Shown here in pieces: positions 1 through 5,851 of a stretch of DNA of 7,492 bases (the first letter of the stretch is position 1; every line of letters starts with the position of its first letter). The stretch lies in the NCBI GenBank assembly GCA_003451935.1, contig DMJA01000218.1, forward strand, positions 1 to 7,492, written 5' to 3'. The DNA is from Verrucomicrobiota bacterium (GTDB lineage: Bacteria; Verrucomicrobiota; Kiritimatiellia; CAIQIC01; Lenti-01). The position numbers were made by a program, and so were the translations under genes. The notes under the pieces are model-generated. The model ran no database searches and was not told the DNA's origin. It saw nothing but the letters and a program-made list of their open reading frames with translations.

Positions 1-118
1 CCGCCAGCAGGATCGCCAACGGCCCGGCCAGCCAGCCCCAGCTCGGGGCGCGGACGGATGTCTTGCGGTTGCGGACGGTTGAAGGCATGGGCGGGGGGAT
101 GAAATCCGAATCGTTCAT
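1..118 (-). CDS. N-terminus of a small membrane protein (partial, runs off the window start)
   Basis: This short reading frame is too small to stand out by length. It begins with an ATG at 118 on the minus strand, preceded 7 nt upstream by a strong Shine-Dalgarno GAGGAGG (126-132). The 39 visible residues start MNDSDFIPPPMP, continue with a basic stretch (VRNRKTSVR, residues 15-23), and then enter a hydrophobic run (WGWLAGPLAILLA, about residues 27-39). That run looks like the start of a transmembrane helix. A proline-rich cytoplasmic tail, positive residues and then a helix suggest an N-in membrane protein. The gene lies 101 nt behind thpR on the same strand and may be cotranscribed with it. 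The product cannot be identified from so little sequence. The strong ribosome site makes the start convincing. Confidence 0.62.
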   Translation of the reverse strand, partial: MNDSDFIPPPMPSTVRNRKTSVRAPSWGWLAGPLAILLA

Positions 119-219
119 GTTCTGGCCTCCTCGGGCGTCCGCGTGGGCGCGGCGCCGCTGTGAAACAGTATGCCACCCGCCCCCGGCGGCGTCATGCAAA
201 ATGCAACCGAAAGCGCCGA

Positions 220-786
220 TTATTCCCCCCGCAGTGGATATCGGGCCCGCGCCACGTAGTTCAGACCCTCTTTCCCCGAGATGCTCTCAAACAAGATCAA
301 TTCCGTCACCGGCTGCCCGGGTGCGGTCCAATTGCGATGGGTTTCCACGACCCCATTGAATCTGGACACATTTTTCAGCCATCCCATCCGCCCCAGCGTC
401 ACATGCGGAGTAAATTCCCGCACCTCCGGTTCCCGCCCCCTCTCCCGCAATCCGGCATTCACGCATTCATGCAATCTCCCCAATCCCCCCGGCTCGACAC
501 CCAGCCATATCACCTTAGGATGCCGCGCCCCGCCGAACAGCCCAAGCCCCCCGATCTTCATCGTGAACGCCTGGGCCCCCGCCGCCGCCTTCGCCAGCGC
601 TTGTTCCAAATCCGGGATCCGCTCCTCCGGCGTCTCCCCGAAAAACTCCACCGTCAGATGCATGTTTTCCAACCGCACCCAGCGGATCCGCTCTCCGTCC
701 AATTCCCGCCGCAGGTCCGCCACCAGCGCCCGCAACTCCTCCGTCGCCGCCACCTCCACCCCCGCAAACAACCGCCTCGGCTTCAT
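220..786 (-). CDS. thpR: RNA 2',3'-cyclic phosphodiesterase (LigT / 2'-5' RNA ligase family)
   Basis: The 188-residue protein is a complete member of the 2H phosphoesterase superfamily and has the usual length for bacterial ThpR. Both signature tetrapeptides are present: H43-L-T-V46 within HLTVEFFGE, and H128-V-T-L131 within FTPHVTLGR. The two histidines form the catalytic pair in the symmetrical two-lobed fold. The start MKPRRLFAGVEV matches the family's typical first strand (R-x-F-x-A/G). The family hydrolyses RNA 2',3'-cyclic phosphate ends to 2'-phosphates in the cytoplasm and was first named for 2'-5' RNA ligation in vitro. The ATG at 786 has a modest GGAAGAG upstream at slightly long spacing. 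The gene diverges from the small basic gene at 879 and is followed at 101 nt by the membrane-protein start. Nothing in it looks degraded. Confidence 0.95.
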   Translation of the reverse strand: MKPRRLFAGVEVAATEELRALVADLRRELDGERIRWVRLENMHLTVEFFGETPEERIPDLEQALAKAAAGAQAFTMKIGGLGLFGGARHPKVIWLGVEPGGLGRLHECVNAGLRERGREPEVREFTPHVTLGRMGWLKNVSRFNGVVETHRNWTAPGQPVTELILFESISGKEGLNYVARARYPLRGE

Positions 787-838
787 GCCCGGACTCTTCC
801 AAATCCGCGCCTCTGTTTCAATTCCGGATCCGCCGGGC

Positions 839-866
839 TTGACTTGCCCGCGCTGGATTTGATAGG
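839..866 (+). promoter_or_regulatory. Possible weak promoter for the 33-aa basic protein
   Basis: TTGACT (839-844, five of six matches to the sigma-70 -35 box) lies 16 nt before GATAGG (861-866, only three of six matches to -10). If used, transcription would start within a few bases of the ATG at 879, giving an almost leaderless message. The -10 match is poor, so this is tentative. Confidence 0.25.
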
Positions 867-878
867 ACAGGCGGCCTT

Positions 879-980
879 ATGGGACAGCAATTGAGAAAAA
901 TCGTGAAGCGCAAGGCCCGCGCCCGCCGCAAAAAACGGCTGAAGCAGGGCGCCGCGCTCGCCAAGAAGGCCAAGGCCTAG
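879..980 (+). CDS. Very small, highly basic protein (33 aa), possibly ribosome- or RNA-associated
   Basis: An ATG at 879 opens a 33-codon frame ending in TAG at 980. About half of the residues are Lys or Arg, with the pattern RKIVKRKARARRKKRLK over residues 6-22 and an Ala/Lys tail. Support for it being real: it fills a gap between divergent thpR and ruvA, a good intrinsic terminator follows 45 nt downstream, and a weak ribosome site (AGGACAGG) sits 7 nt before the ATG. The composition resembles tiny ribosomal or ribosome-associated proteins, such as bTHX or the basic tail of mS38/AURKAIP1-COX24 proteins. That likeness is compositional only, and no homology can be claimed by eye. A chance frame in G+C-rich DNA is possible but would rarely be this lysine- and arginine-rich. 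Confidence 0.6.
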   Translation: MGQQLRKIVKRKARARRKKRLKQGAALAKKAKA

Positions 981-1024
981 TCCGCGGACTTGGCCACGTC
1001 CGTTTCGTCGGACAGCCGCATGGA

Positions 1025-1057
1025 CCCGTCGGCGCCATCCTGGCGCGGCGGGTTTTT
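1025..1057 (+). terminator. Intrinsic terminator after the 33-aa basic gene
   Basis: The arms CCCGTCGGCGCCA (1025-1037) and TGGCGCGGCGGG (1041-1052) pair into about 12 base pairs, with one bulged G and one G-U wobble, closing a TCC loop. Five T residues follow directly (1053-1057). This is a classic rho-independent terminator reading on the plus strand. It separates the small basic gene from ruvA, 40 nt further on. Confidence 0.8.
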
Positions 1058-1096
1058 GCGTGGAGGAAGGACAGGACAGCGGAACGAGGCGCAAGC

Positions 1097-1699
1097 ATGA
1101 TCGTGTTTCTGGATGGCATATTAGATGAAAAGGAACCCACCCGCGTGGTGGTGAACGTGAACGGCGTCGGCTACGAGGCGGCCATTCCGCTGAGCAGCTA
1201 CGACCGCCTGCCCGCCGCCGGACAGCGATTGCGCCTCCTCACCGTCCCCGTTGTCCGCGAAGACGCGCATCTGCTCTTCGGGTTCATGTCCGGCGAAGAA
1301 CGCGGCCTGTTCCTTCTGCTGACCTCCGTCAACGGCATCGGCCCCAAGCTGGGCCTCGCCGTCCTCTCCGGCCTCTCCGCGCGCGACCTCAAGGCCGCCG
1401 TCGCCCAAGGCGACGTCAAGCGGCTCAGCGGCATCTCCGGCGTAGGCAAGAAGACCGCCGAACGCATCATCCTGGAAATGCGCGACAAGCTCGGCAAGGG
1501 CGACCTGATGGAAGCCCTCGCCGGCGGCGACGTGCCGGGCCCGAAGCAAGCCAAGCTCCGCGACGCCCTGCTGGCGCTGATCTCCCTCGGGCACAAGCAG
1601 GCCGATGCCCAGCGCATGGTCAAAGACATCGCCCCGCAAATCACTCCGGAAACCCCTCTTGAAGATATTCTCCGCAAGGTCCTTTCGGGCCGGAAATAG
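1097..1699 (+). CDS. ruvA: Holliday junction branch-migration protein RuvA
   Basis: The 200-residue product is full length for RuvA, the tetrameric subunit that binds four-way junctions and loads the RuvB motor for branch migration during recombinational repair. Three domains can be read. Residues 1-63 are an N-terminal OB-fold (starts MIVFLDG, contains VNVNGVGYEA, ends LLFGF). Two helix-hairpin-helix motifs follow, at 78-84 (VNGIGPK) and 113-123 (ISGVGKKTAER). Domain III, about residues 150-200, is the RuvB-contacting helical bundle (LRDALLALISLGH...), reached through a linker rich in Gly and Pro. The ATG at 1097 has GAGG 7 nt upstream. The stop is 9 nt from the next gene's ATG, and that gene's ribosome site abuts the ruvA stop, so the two are probably cotranscribed. 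RuvB and RuvC are not in the window. Confidence 0.97.
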   Translation: MIVFLDGILDEKEPTRVVVNVNGVGYEAAIPLSSYDRLPAAGQRLRLLTVPVVREDAHLLFGFMSGEERGLFLLLTSVNGIGPKLGLAVLSGLSARDLKAAVAQGDVKRLSGISGVGKKTAERIILEMRDKLGKGDLMEALAGGDVPGPKQAKLRDALLALISLGHKQADAQRMVKDIAPQITPETPLEDILRKVLSGRK

Positions 1700-1708
1700 G
1701 AGGAGACC

Positions 1709-2176
1709 ATGATGGAAATCGCCGTGCTGAGCGCCGCCTTCGCGATGGGCGCCGCCATCCCCGACCGCTACGCCTGCGCCAATTTCTCCCCGCCGCTGGA
1801 GTGGGGCGAAGTGCCCCCCAACACCCAAAGCATCGCCATCCTCTGCGATGATCCCGACGCCCCCGCCGGCGACTGGGTCCATTGGGTCCTCTTCAATCTC
1901 GCGCCCGAAACCCGCTCCCTCCCCGAAAACGCTGCCCGCAACGCCAAATTGCCCGGCGGCGCCGTCCAAGGCTTGAACGACTATGGCCGCGGCGGCTACG
2001 ACGGCCCCTGCCCTCCCCCCGGCCGCGCCCATCACTACCACTTCAAGGTCTTCGCTCTCGATGCGCGCCTCGCCCTCGATTCCTCCGCGCGCAAGCAAGA
2101 CCTCCTCCGTGCCATGAAAGGCCACATCCTCGCCCAAGGCGCCCTCATCGGCACCTACGCGCGGCGGAAACCCTGA
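1709..2176 (+). CDS. YbhB/YbcL-type PEBP (Raf kinase inhibitor-like) protein
   Basis: This 155-residue protein matches the bacterial branch of the phosphatidylethanolamine-binding protein family. Signature blocks appear in order: FSPPLEWGEVP (26-36), DDPDAP (47-52), the WVHWVLFNL strand (56-64), and the glycine-rich GGYDGPCPPPG followed by HHYHFKVFALD. The DPDAP and HW elements line the anion- or ligand-binding pocket in the family. The cellular role of bacterial members is poorly known. No signal peptide is present, so it is probably cytoplasmic. The start is a double ATG at 1709/1712 behind AGGAGG (1698-1703). The first ATG has 5 nt spacing and the second 8 nt, so the second may be used equally well. 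It follows ruvA at 9 nt and converges on the pseudopilin gene with 18 nt between the stops. No terminator is visible in that gap. Confidence 0.93.
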   Translation: MMEIAVLSAAFAMGAAIPDRYACANFSPPLEWGEVPPNTQSIAILCDDPDAPAGDWVHWVLFNLAPETRSLPENAARNAKLPGGAVQGLNDYGRGGYDGPCPPPGRAHHYHFKVFALDARLALDSSARKQDLLRAMKGHILAQGALIGTYARRKP

Positions 2177-2194
2177 CCCCTTCCGCCCGGCTCC

Positions 2195-2824
2195 CTATCT
2201 CAACGTGGACCAGCTCGGCCCATCCTTCTCCTTGTAGCGCCCGATCACGCCGTGGTCGCCCGTTCCCCGATACCATGTGATGCTGGCCGCCGGTGCCTTG
2301 TTGCTTAGCGCCTTCTTCTTGTCCGGCCTCGGCCCCTGGCTCCAAACCGCCCACGACATCGGACAGCCCTCCGAATCATCCGCCTTCCCCGACGCCGATT
2401 GGCACGACGGAAAATCGCTCGGCACCCAGACCGCATAGCGTTCGTCCTGCATCGATCCGTTCATCCAGTACGGCTCCGGCGCTGCATATTTGTACGTGTT
2501 TCCGGAGTGGAACGGATCCTCCAGCAGCGTCGAGGTCTTTGTCCGCGTGTTCTTCGGCAGATATTCCCCATCCGCCAGCTCCTGCGGCAGTTGCAAGACC
2601 TGCTCCGCGTCCATGGCCATGCACGAAACCGTCACTGGAGGATAATGCCCGTGGTCCGTCCGGTACGCCTCCAGCGCCACCTCCACCGTGCGCAGGTCCG
2701 CCACCACCCGCGCCACGCGGCTTCGCTCGATCGACGCCGCCACGGCCGGCCCCAGCAGCGCAGCCAGCAAGGCCATCACCACCACCACCACCACCAGCTC
2801 GATCAATGTGAATCCACGCTTCAA
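2195..2824 (-). CDS. Prepilin-type pseudopilin (type II secretion GspG/type IV pilin-like)
   Basis: The 209-residue protein opens MKRG|FTLIEL, a class III prepilin leader with cleavage expected after G4 and N-methylation at F5; E9 is the conserved +5 glutamate. Residues 10-30 are the hydrophobic helix, including six valines in a row (11-16). Residues 51-62 (LEAYRTDHGHYP) are the typical pseudopilin turn after the long helix. The C-terminal part carries three cysteines (68, 141, 154). Such proteins insert in the inner membrane and assemble into pseudopili after PilD-type processing. The start is a TTG at 2824: it overlaps the upstream stop as TTGA, has GAGGA upstream, and gives exactly the expected short leader. 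The frame stays open to 3100, but that extension lies within the neighbouring gene. It is last in an operon with nikR and a secreted protein. No other secretion-system gene is in the window. Confidence 0.9.
   Translation of the reverse strand: MKRGFTLIELVVVVVVMALLAALLGPAVAASIERSRVARVVADLRTVEVALEAYRTDHGHYPPVTVSCMAMDAEQVLQLPQELADGEYLPKNTRTKTSTLLEDPFHSGNTYKYAAPEPYWMNGSMQDERYAVWVPSDFPSCQSASGKADDSEGCPMSWAVWSQGPRPDKKKALSNKAPAASITWYRGTGDHGVIGRYKEKDGPSWSTLR
2777..2794 (-). repeat. Six tandem GTG codons (poly-valine) in the pseudopilin helix
   Basis: Six perfect consecutive GTG codons encode V11-V16 of the pseudopilin. It is a perfect trinucleotide microsatellite, so slippage would add or remove whole valines without shifting the frame and would alter the length of the membrane helix. 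Confidence 0.8.
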
Positions 2825-3897
2825 TCGATCTTCCTCAGCCGATAGGTCCGATTCGTCGATGCCCCGTCGTCTTCGATCACGATCACCTTCTTCGGCGTGA
2901 GGTCCACCGCACCCCAGGTTTCCAGTCCGTCGTCCGACGCCTCCAGTACATAGCCCTCGTAGTCCGATGAAAAGCTCACCGCCACCCCCCCCGATGCGCT
3001 CTTGCCAACGTTCAGCACGGGCCCGATCTCCTGCACGAACAGCTCGTAGCCATTCGTGTTGCTGTTCTCCTGGTTCAGGATGCCCGTCGCCGAAAACCAT
3101 GTCGAGGTGGACGGCGGCTCGCCCAAGTCCGCCAGCGGCATCCGCAAGGACAGGCTCCGCCCGTTGTCATCCGTCACCGCGCAAACCCGATCCGCCCAGT
3201 TGGTCTTGCCCCAGCCATTCGTGTTCGTCAGCCGGATGCCGTCCAGCCGCACGCGCATCCCCTGCCAATGCTCGCCGCCCGTCGCGCGCGTCGCATCGAA
3301 GATTTGGCTGCCATCGGCGTTCACCAGCTCGGAGAGTTTCAACGCCTCCGCCTGCGGCAACCCCACGTTCGCTTTCACCAGCCGAATGTCGAAGTCGTTC
3401 GCCGACGTGATCCGGTGCGCCTCGTTGATGTTCCGCTTGCCGTTGTAGAACAGCGCCTTCCGCGCCGTCACCTCGATCAGGTCGCCCTTGCGGAACGCCC
3501 GCCCGTTCGTGTCGATCATCAGGCGGTTCATTTCGTTCGTCCACTCCGTGTCGTAGTCGTTTCCGGCCGGGATCCACGGTCCCATCGCGTTGTAGTTCTG
3601 CGCCATCCACAGCGCCGTCCCGCCCCGGTCTCCCGCATCCACCGCCTGGAAAAACACCTGGTATTGGCCACCCACCAGATTCGAGGCCGTGGCCCCGGGA
3701 TTGTAGGTCGGATCCAGCATCTCCTCCGGATCGTTCACCATCACGCCGCGGATCGTGAACGGAAAGCTCTCCACCCACGCGCTCGTCCCCGTCGAGGTCA
3801 CCGCCTGCAGCTCCACATGCGTCACCACCGCCGTTTGCGCGGAGGCCGCCGCACAGCAACCCAAACCCAAGATCATCGTCGCCAGCAGGTTCTTCAT
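2821..3897 (-). CDS. Secreted protein of unknown function with OB-like regions and a C-terminal beta-rich tail
   Basis: The ATG at 3897 is chosen because it has GAGGA 6 nt upstream and creates a clean Sec signal peptide: K2, hydrophobic 4-17, and A18-S-A20 before Q21. Upstream in-frame sequence only overlaps nikR. The mature part (about 338 residues) has no recognised family. Residues 45-60 (FPFTIRGVMVNDPEEM) and 136-160 (FRKGDLIEVTARK...) look like beta-strands of an OB-type fold. Another OB-like segment follows at 265-295 (FSATGILNQ...GYELFVQEIGPVL). Residues 300-358 (GGVAVSFSS...GYVLEASDDGLETW...YRLRK) resemble the short beta-sandwich tail common at the ends of verrucomicrobial secreted proteins. 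The mature part has one cysteine, C239, and no obvious catalytic motif. It sits 2 nt after nikR and overlaps the pseudopilin start, so all three should be one transcript. Confidence 0.85.
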   Translation of the reverse strand: MKNLLATMILGLGCCAAASAQTAVVTHVELQAVTSTGTSAWVESFPFTIRGVMVNDPEEMLDPTYNPGATASNLVGGQYQVFFQAVDAGDRGGTALWMAQNYNAMGPWIPAGNDYDTEWTNEMNRLMIDTNGRAFRKGDLIEVTARKALFYNGKRNINEAHRITSANDFDIRLVKANVGLPQAEALKLSELVNADGSQIFDATRATGGEHWQGMRVRLDGIRLTNTNGWGKTNWADRVCAVTDDNGRSLSLRMPLADLGEPPSTSTWFSATGILNQENSNTNGYELFVQEIGPVLNVGKSASGGVAVSFSSDYEGYVLEASDDGLETWGAVDLTPKKVIVIEDDGASTNRTYRLRKID

Positions 3898-3899
3898 GT

Positions 3900-4340
3900 T
3901 CAATCCTCGTGTCCCGTCGTCGTGATCGTCAGTTTCCCGTGCTTCACCCCGCGCACGGCCGCCAGCCGGTCCGCGAGTTCCCGCACCTTGTCCGCCGGGC
4001 CGCGCACCACCAGCACTTCCAGGCAATCATGGTGGCTCAGATGCACGTGCATCACCGACACGATCATCCCCTCCGCGCCGTGCTGGAGGTCCGTCAGCTT
4101 CGCCTGCAGGTTGCGGGCGTGGTGGTCATAGACCAGCGTGATCGTCCCCGCGATCTCCTGCTTCCCTCGCCTCGACCGGTGCTCGACCACCTCCGCCCGG
4201 ACCAGATCCGCCACCAGCGCCGAACGGCTCGCCGCCCCCTTCTCCGCCACCAACTGGTCCAGCGCCGCCGCCAGCCCGTTCGGCAGCGACAGGCTCAAGC
4301 GCGTGGCCCCGGCCGCCGGATCGTTATTACTTTTCTTCAT
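3900..4340 (-). CDS. nikR: NikR-family nickel-responsive ribbon-helix-helix regulator
   Basis: The 146-residue protein has an N-terminal ribbon-helix-helix domain (TRLSLSLPNGLAAALDQLV, residues 13-31, then helix 2 to about 52) and a C-terminal ACT-like metal domain. All four nickel ligands of characterised NikR are in register: H87, H98, H100 and C106, in QHG and HVHLSHHDC (E. coli H76, H87, H89, C95). GVKHGKL near the end is also a family hallmark. The family forms tetramers that bind operators in response to nickel. The ATG at 4340 lacks a clear ribosome site but leaves a 12-residue arm before the first strand, as in Helicobacter NikR. An in-frame TTG at 4376 with AGGA 7 nt upstream would add 12 residues and cannot be excluded. 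It is the first gene of the operon with the secreted protein and pseudopilin, and diverges from eno. Confidence 0.93.
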   Translation of the reverse strand: MKKSNNDPAAGATRLSLSLPNGLAAALDQLVAEKGAASRSALVADLVRAEVVEHRSRRGKQEIAGTITLVYDHHARNLQAKLTDLQHGAEGMIVSVMHVHLSHHDCLEVLVVRGPADKVRELADRLAAVRGVKHGKLTITTTGHED

Positions 4341-4350
4341 GGAAGTATTA
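4325..4350. promoter_or_regulatory. Candidate NikR operator over the nikR start codon
   Basis: TATTACT (4325-4331) and AGTATTA (4344-4350) form an inverted pair separated by 12 nt, with six of seven positions matching. TATTACT also recurs as an exact direct repeat at 4346-4352, 21 nt (about two helical turns) from the first copy. NikR operators known elsewhere are widely spaced palindromes; the Helicobacter form is an A/T-rich TATTATT-like half-site with about 11 nt between halves. The site is an A/T island in G+C-rich DNA and covers the nikR ATG plus a minus-strand TAATAC that could be a -10 box. Autoregulation by NikR is the simplest reading, but it is inferred. Confidence 0.4.
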
Positions 4351-4416
4351 CTCGCAGAAAATCCGCCCCCGCGCAAGGGCGATTCCTGCTTTTCAACCGT
4401 TTTCCCCTCAAAAATG

Positions 4417-4444
4417 TTGCCATTCCGCCGCCGGCGAGTAGAGT
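4417..4444 (+). promoter_or_regulatory. Probable sigma-70-type promoter of eno
   Basis: TTGCCA (4417-4422, five of six to -35 consensus) is followed after 16 nt by TAGAGT (4439-4444, four of six to -10). Transcription would start near 4451, giving a leader of roughly 60 nt before the eno ATG at 4510. The position between divergent nikR and eno supports it. Confidence 0.5.
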
Positions 4445-4455
4445 GTGCCCCTGTC

Positions 4456-4470
4456 GCCCGCATGGCGGGC
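4456..4470 (+). other. Hairpin near the predicted 5' end of the eno mRNA
   Basis: GCCCGC (4456-4461) and GCGGGC (4465-4470) pair perfectly around an ATG loop. If transcription starts near 4451, this stem lies almost at the message's 5' end. Hairpins there are known to slow RNA decay, which would suit a highly expressed glycolytic gene. The role is inferred from position; the stem itself is plain in the sequence. Confidence 0.45.
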
Positions 4471-4509
4471 CGATGCCGAAAGCTTAAAAAAACAGACAGG
4501 AGAAATCAT

Positions 4510-5775
4510 ATGTTCCAGATTGAATCCATCCGCGCCCGCGAAATCCTCGATTCCCGCGGCAACCCCACCCTCGAAGCCGACGTCCGGCTCGTCGGAGGCG
4601 CCCTGGGCCGCGCCGCCGTCCCCTCCGGCGCCTCGACCGGCGCCAACGAGGCCCTCGAGCTGCGCGACGGCGACGCCAAGCGCTACCTCGGCAAGGGCAC
4701 CCTCAAGGCCGTCAAGAACGTCAACGGCCCCATCGCCAAGGCCCTCGCCGGCATGGATGCCCGCGACCAGAAGGCGATCGACGACGCCATGCTCAAGCTC
4801 GATGGCACCGAAACCAAGTCCAAGCTCGGCGCCAACGCCATGCTTGGCGTCTCCATGGCCGTGGCCCGCGCCGCCGCCAACGCCCTCGAAATCCCCCTCT
4901 ACCGCCACCTCGGCGGCCTCAACGCCCATTGCCTGCCCATCCCCATGATGAACGTCATCAACGGCGGCGCCCACTCCGACGCCCCCATCGATGTGCAGGA
5001 GTTCATGATCGTTCCCCGCGGCGCCAAGTCCTTTGCCGAAGGCCTCCGCATGGGCGCCGAAGTCTTCCACGCCCTCAAGAAGATCCTCAAGAGCCAGAAG
5101 CTCTCCACCGCCGTCGGCGACGAAGGCGGATTCGCCCCCAAGCTCGCCAGCAACACCGCCGCCCTCGAAGCCCTCGTCGACGCCATCTCCGCCGCCGGCT
5201 ACAAGCCCGGCAAGGACGTCTTCATCGCCCTCGATGTCGCCGCCAGCGAGTTCTTCGACGCCAAGACGAAGAAATACACCCTCCACAAGAGCGACAACTC
5301 CGTGAAGTCCGCCGCCGACATGGTCGCCATGTACGACGGCTGGTGCAAGAAGTTCCCCATCGTCTCCATCGAAGACGGCTGCGCCGAAGGCGACTGGGAC
5401 GGCTGGAAACTCCTCACCGACAAGCTCGGCGGCAAGATCCAGCTCGTCGGCGACGATCTGTTTGTCACCAACGTCAAGTTCCTCCAGAAGGGCATCGACC
5501 TCGGCGTCGCGAATTCGATCCTCATCAAGGTCAACCAGATCGGCACCGTCTCCGAGACCCTCGCCGCCATCGACCTCGCCAAGCGCCACGGCTACACCAA
5601 CGTGATCAGCCACCGCTCCGGCGAGACCGAGGACGCCTTCATCGCCGACCTCGCCGTCGCCGTCAACGCCGGCCAGATCAAGACCGGCTCCCTCAGCCGC
5701 ACCGACCGCATCTGCAAGTACAACCAGCTCCTCCGCATCGAAGAGGAACTCGGCTCCGCCGCCACCTACGGTTGA
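4510..5775 (+). CDS. eno: Enolase (phosphopyruvate hydratase)
   Basis: The 421-residue enzyme interconverts 2-phosphoglycerate and phosphoenolpyruvate in cytoplasmic glycolysis. Every expected active-site element is present: the SGAST loop (39-43), GGAH with H155, QEFM with E164, DEGGF with the proton donor E205, metal ligands D242, E288 and D315, the proton acceptor K340, S-H368-R-S370, and K391 near the end. The start MFQIESIRAREILDSRGNPT is the standard enolase N-terminus. It is set by CAGGAG 7 nt before the ATG at 4510, although the frame is open further upstream. Length is slightly below the common 425-435. Codons end in C or G almost throughout, consistent with strong expression. The gene has its own promoter and a strong terminator, so it is probably monocistronic. 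Confidence 0.98.
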   Translation: MFQIESIRAREILDSRGNPTLEADVRLVGGALGRAAVPSGASTGANEALELRDGDAKRYLGKGTLKAVKNVNGPIAKALAGMDARDQKAIDDAMLKLDGTETKSKLGANAMLGVSMAVARAAANALEIPLYRHLGGLNAHCLPIPMMNVINGGAHSDAPIDVQEFMIVPRGAKSFAEGLRMGAEVFHALKKILKSQKLSTAVGDEGGFAPKLASNTAALEALVDAISAAGYKPGKDVFIALDVAASEFFDAKTKKYTLHKSDNSVKSAADMVAMYDGWCKKFPIVSIEDGCAEGDWDGWKLLTDKLGGKIQLVGDDLFVTNVKFLQKGIDLGVANSILIKVNQIGTVSETLAAIDLAKRHGYTNVISHRSGETEDAFIADLAVAVNAGQIKTGSLSRTDRICKYNQLLRIEEELGSAATYG

Positions 5776-5794
5776 TCGGTTAGTTGCAACCCCC

Positions 5795-5834
5795 TCCCCC
5801 GCCCGCTTCCGCGCGGCGGGGGATTTTTTGTTTT
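5795..5834 (+). terminator. Strong intrinsic terminator of eno
   Basis: TCCCCCGCC (5795-5803) pairs perfectly with GGCGGGGGA (5815-5823) to give a nine-base-pair G+C stem, with an 11-nt loop that can pair a little further. Six T residues follow (5824-5829), then G and four more T. It begins 19 nt after the eno stop. Confidence 0.93.
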
Positions 5835-5851
5835 CCGTGCCCGAAAGGTAG

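Noticed and set aside
160..894. Long plus-strand frame opposite thpR
   Set aside because: It is antisense to thpR, rich in Pro/Arg/His as expected from reverse reading of G+C-rich coding DNA, and has no family motif.
1121..2137. 338-codon minus-strand frame spanning ruvA and the PEBP gene
   Set aside because: It spans two well-identified genes on the other strand; its Gly/Ala/Glu-rich composition is typical of a shadow frame.
2177..2194. Shared terminator between the convergent PEBP and pseudopilin genes
   Set aside because: Only 18 nt separate the stops, and no hairpin or T-tract is present.
2777..2797. CAC-rich run considered as a CRISPR-like or mobile-element end repeat
   Set aside because: It is an in-frame valine codon run within an intact pseudopilin helix, with no spacer structure.
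3853..3861. Possible lipobox (L-G-C) in the signal peptide of the 358-aa protein
   Set aside because: Gly rather than Leu or similar lies at -3, and a better signal peptidase I site (A-S-A before Q21) follows; lipoprotein status is not supported.
3268..4131. Plus-strand frame opposite the secreted protein and nikR
   Set aside because: It is Arg/His-rich, without motifs or ribosome site, and antisense to genes with a signal peptide and intact nickel ligands.
4408..5613. 401-codon minus-strand frame across enolase
   Set aside because: Shadow of eno, whose active-site residues are all in the plus-strand frame.
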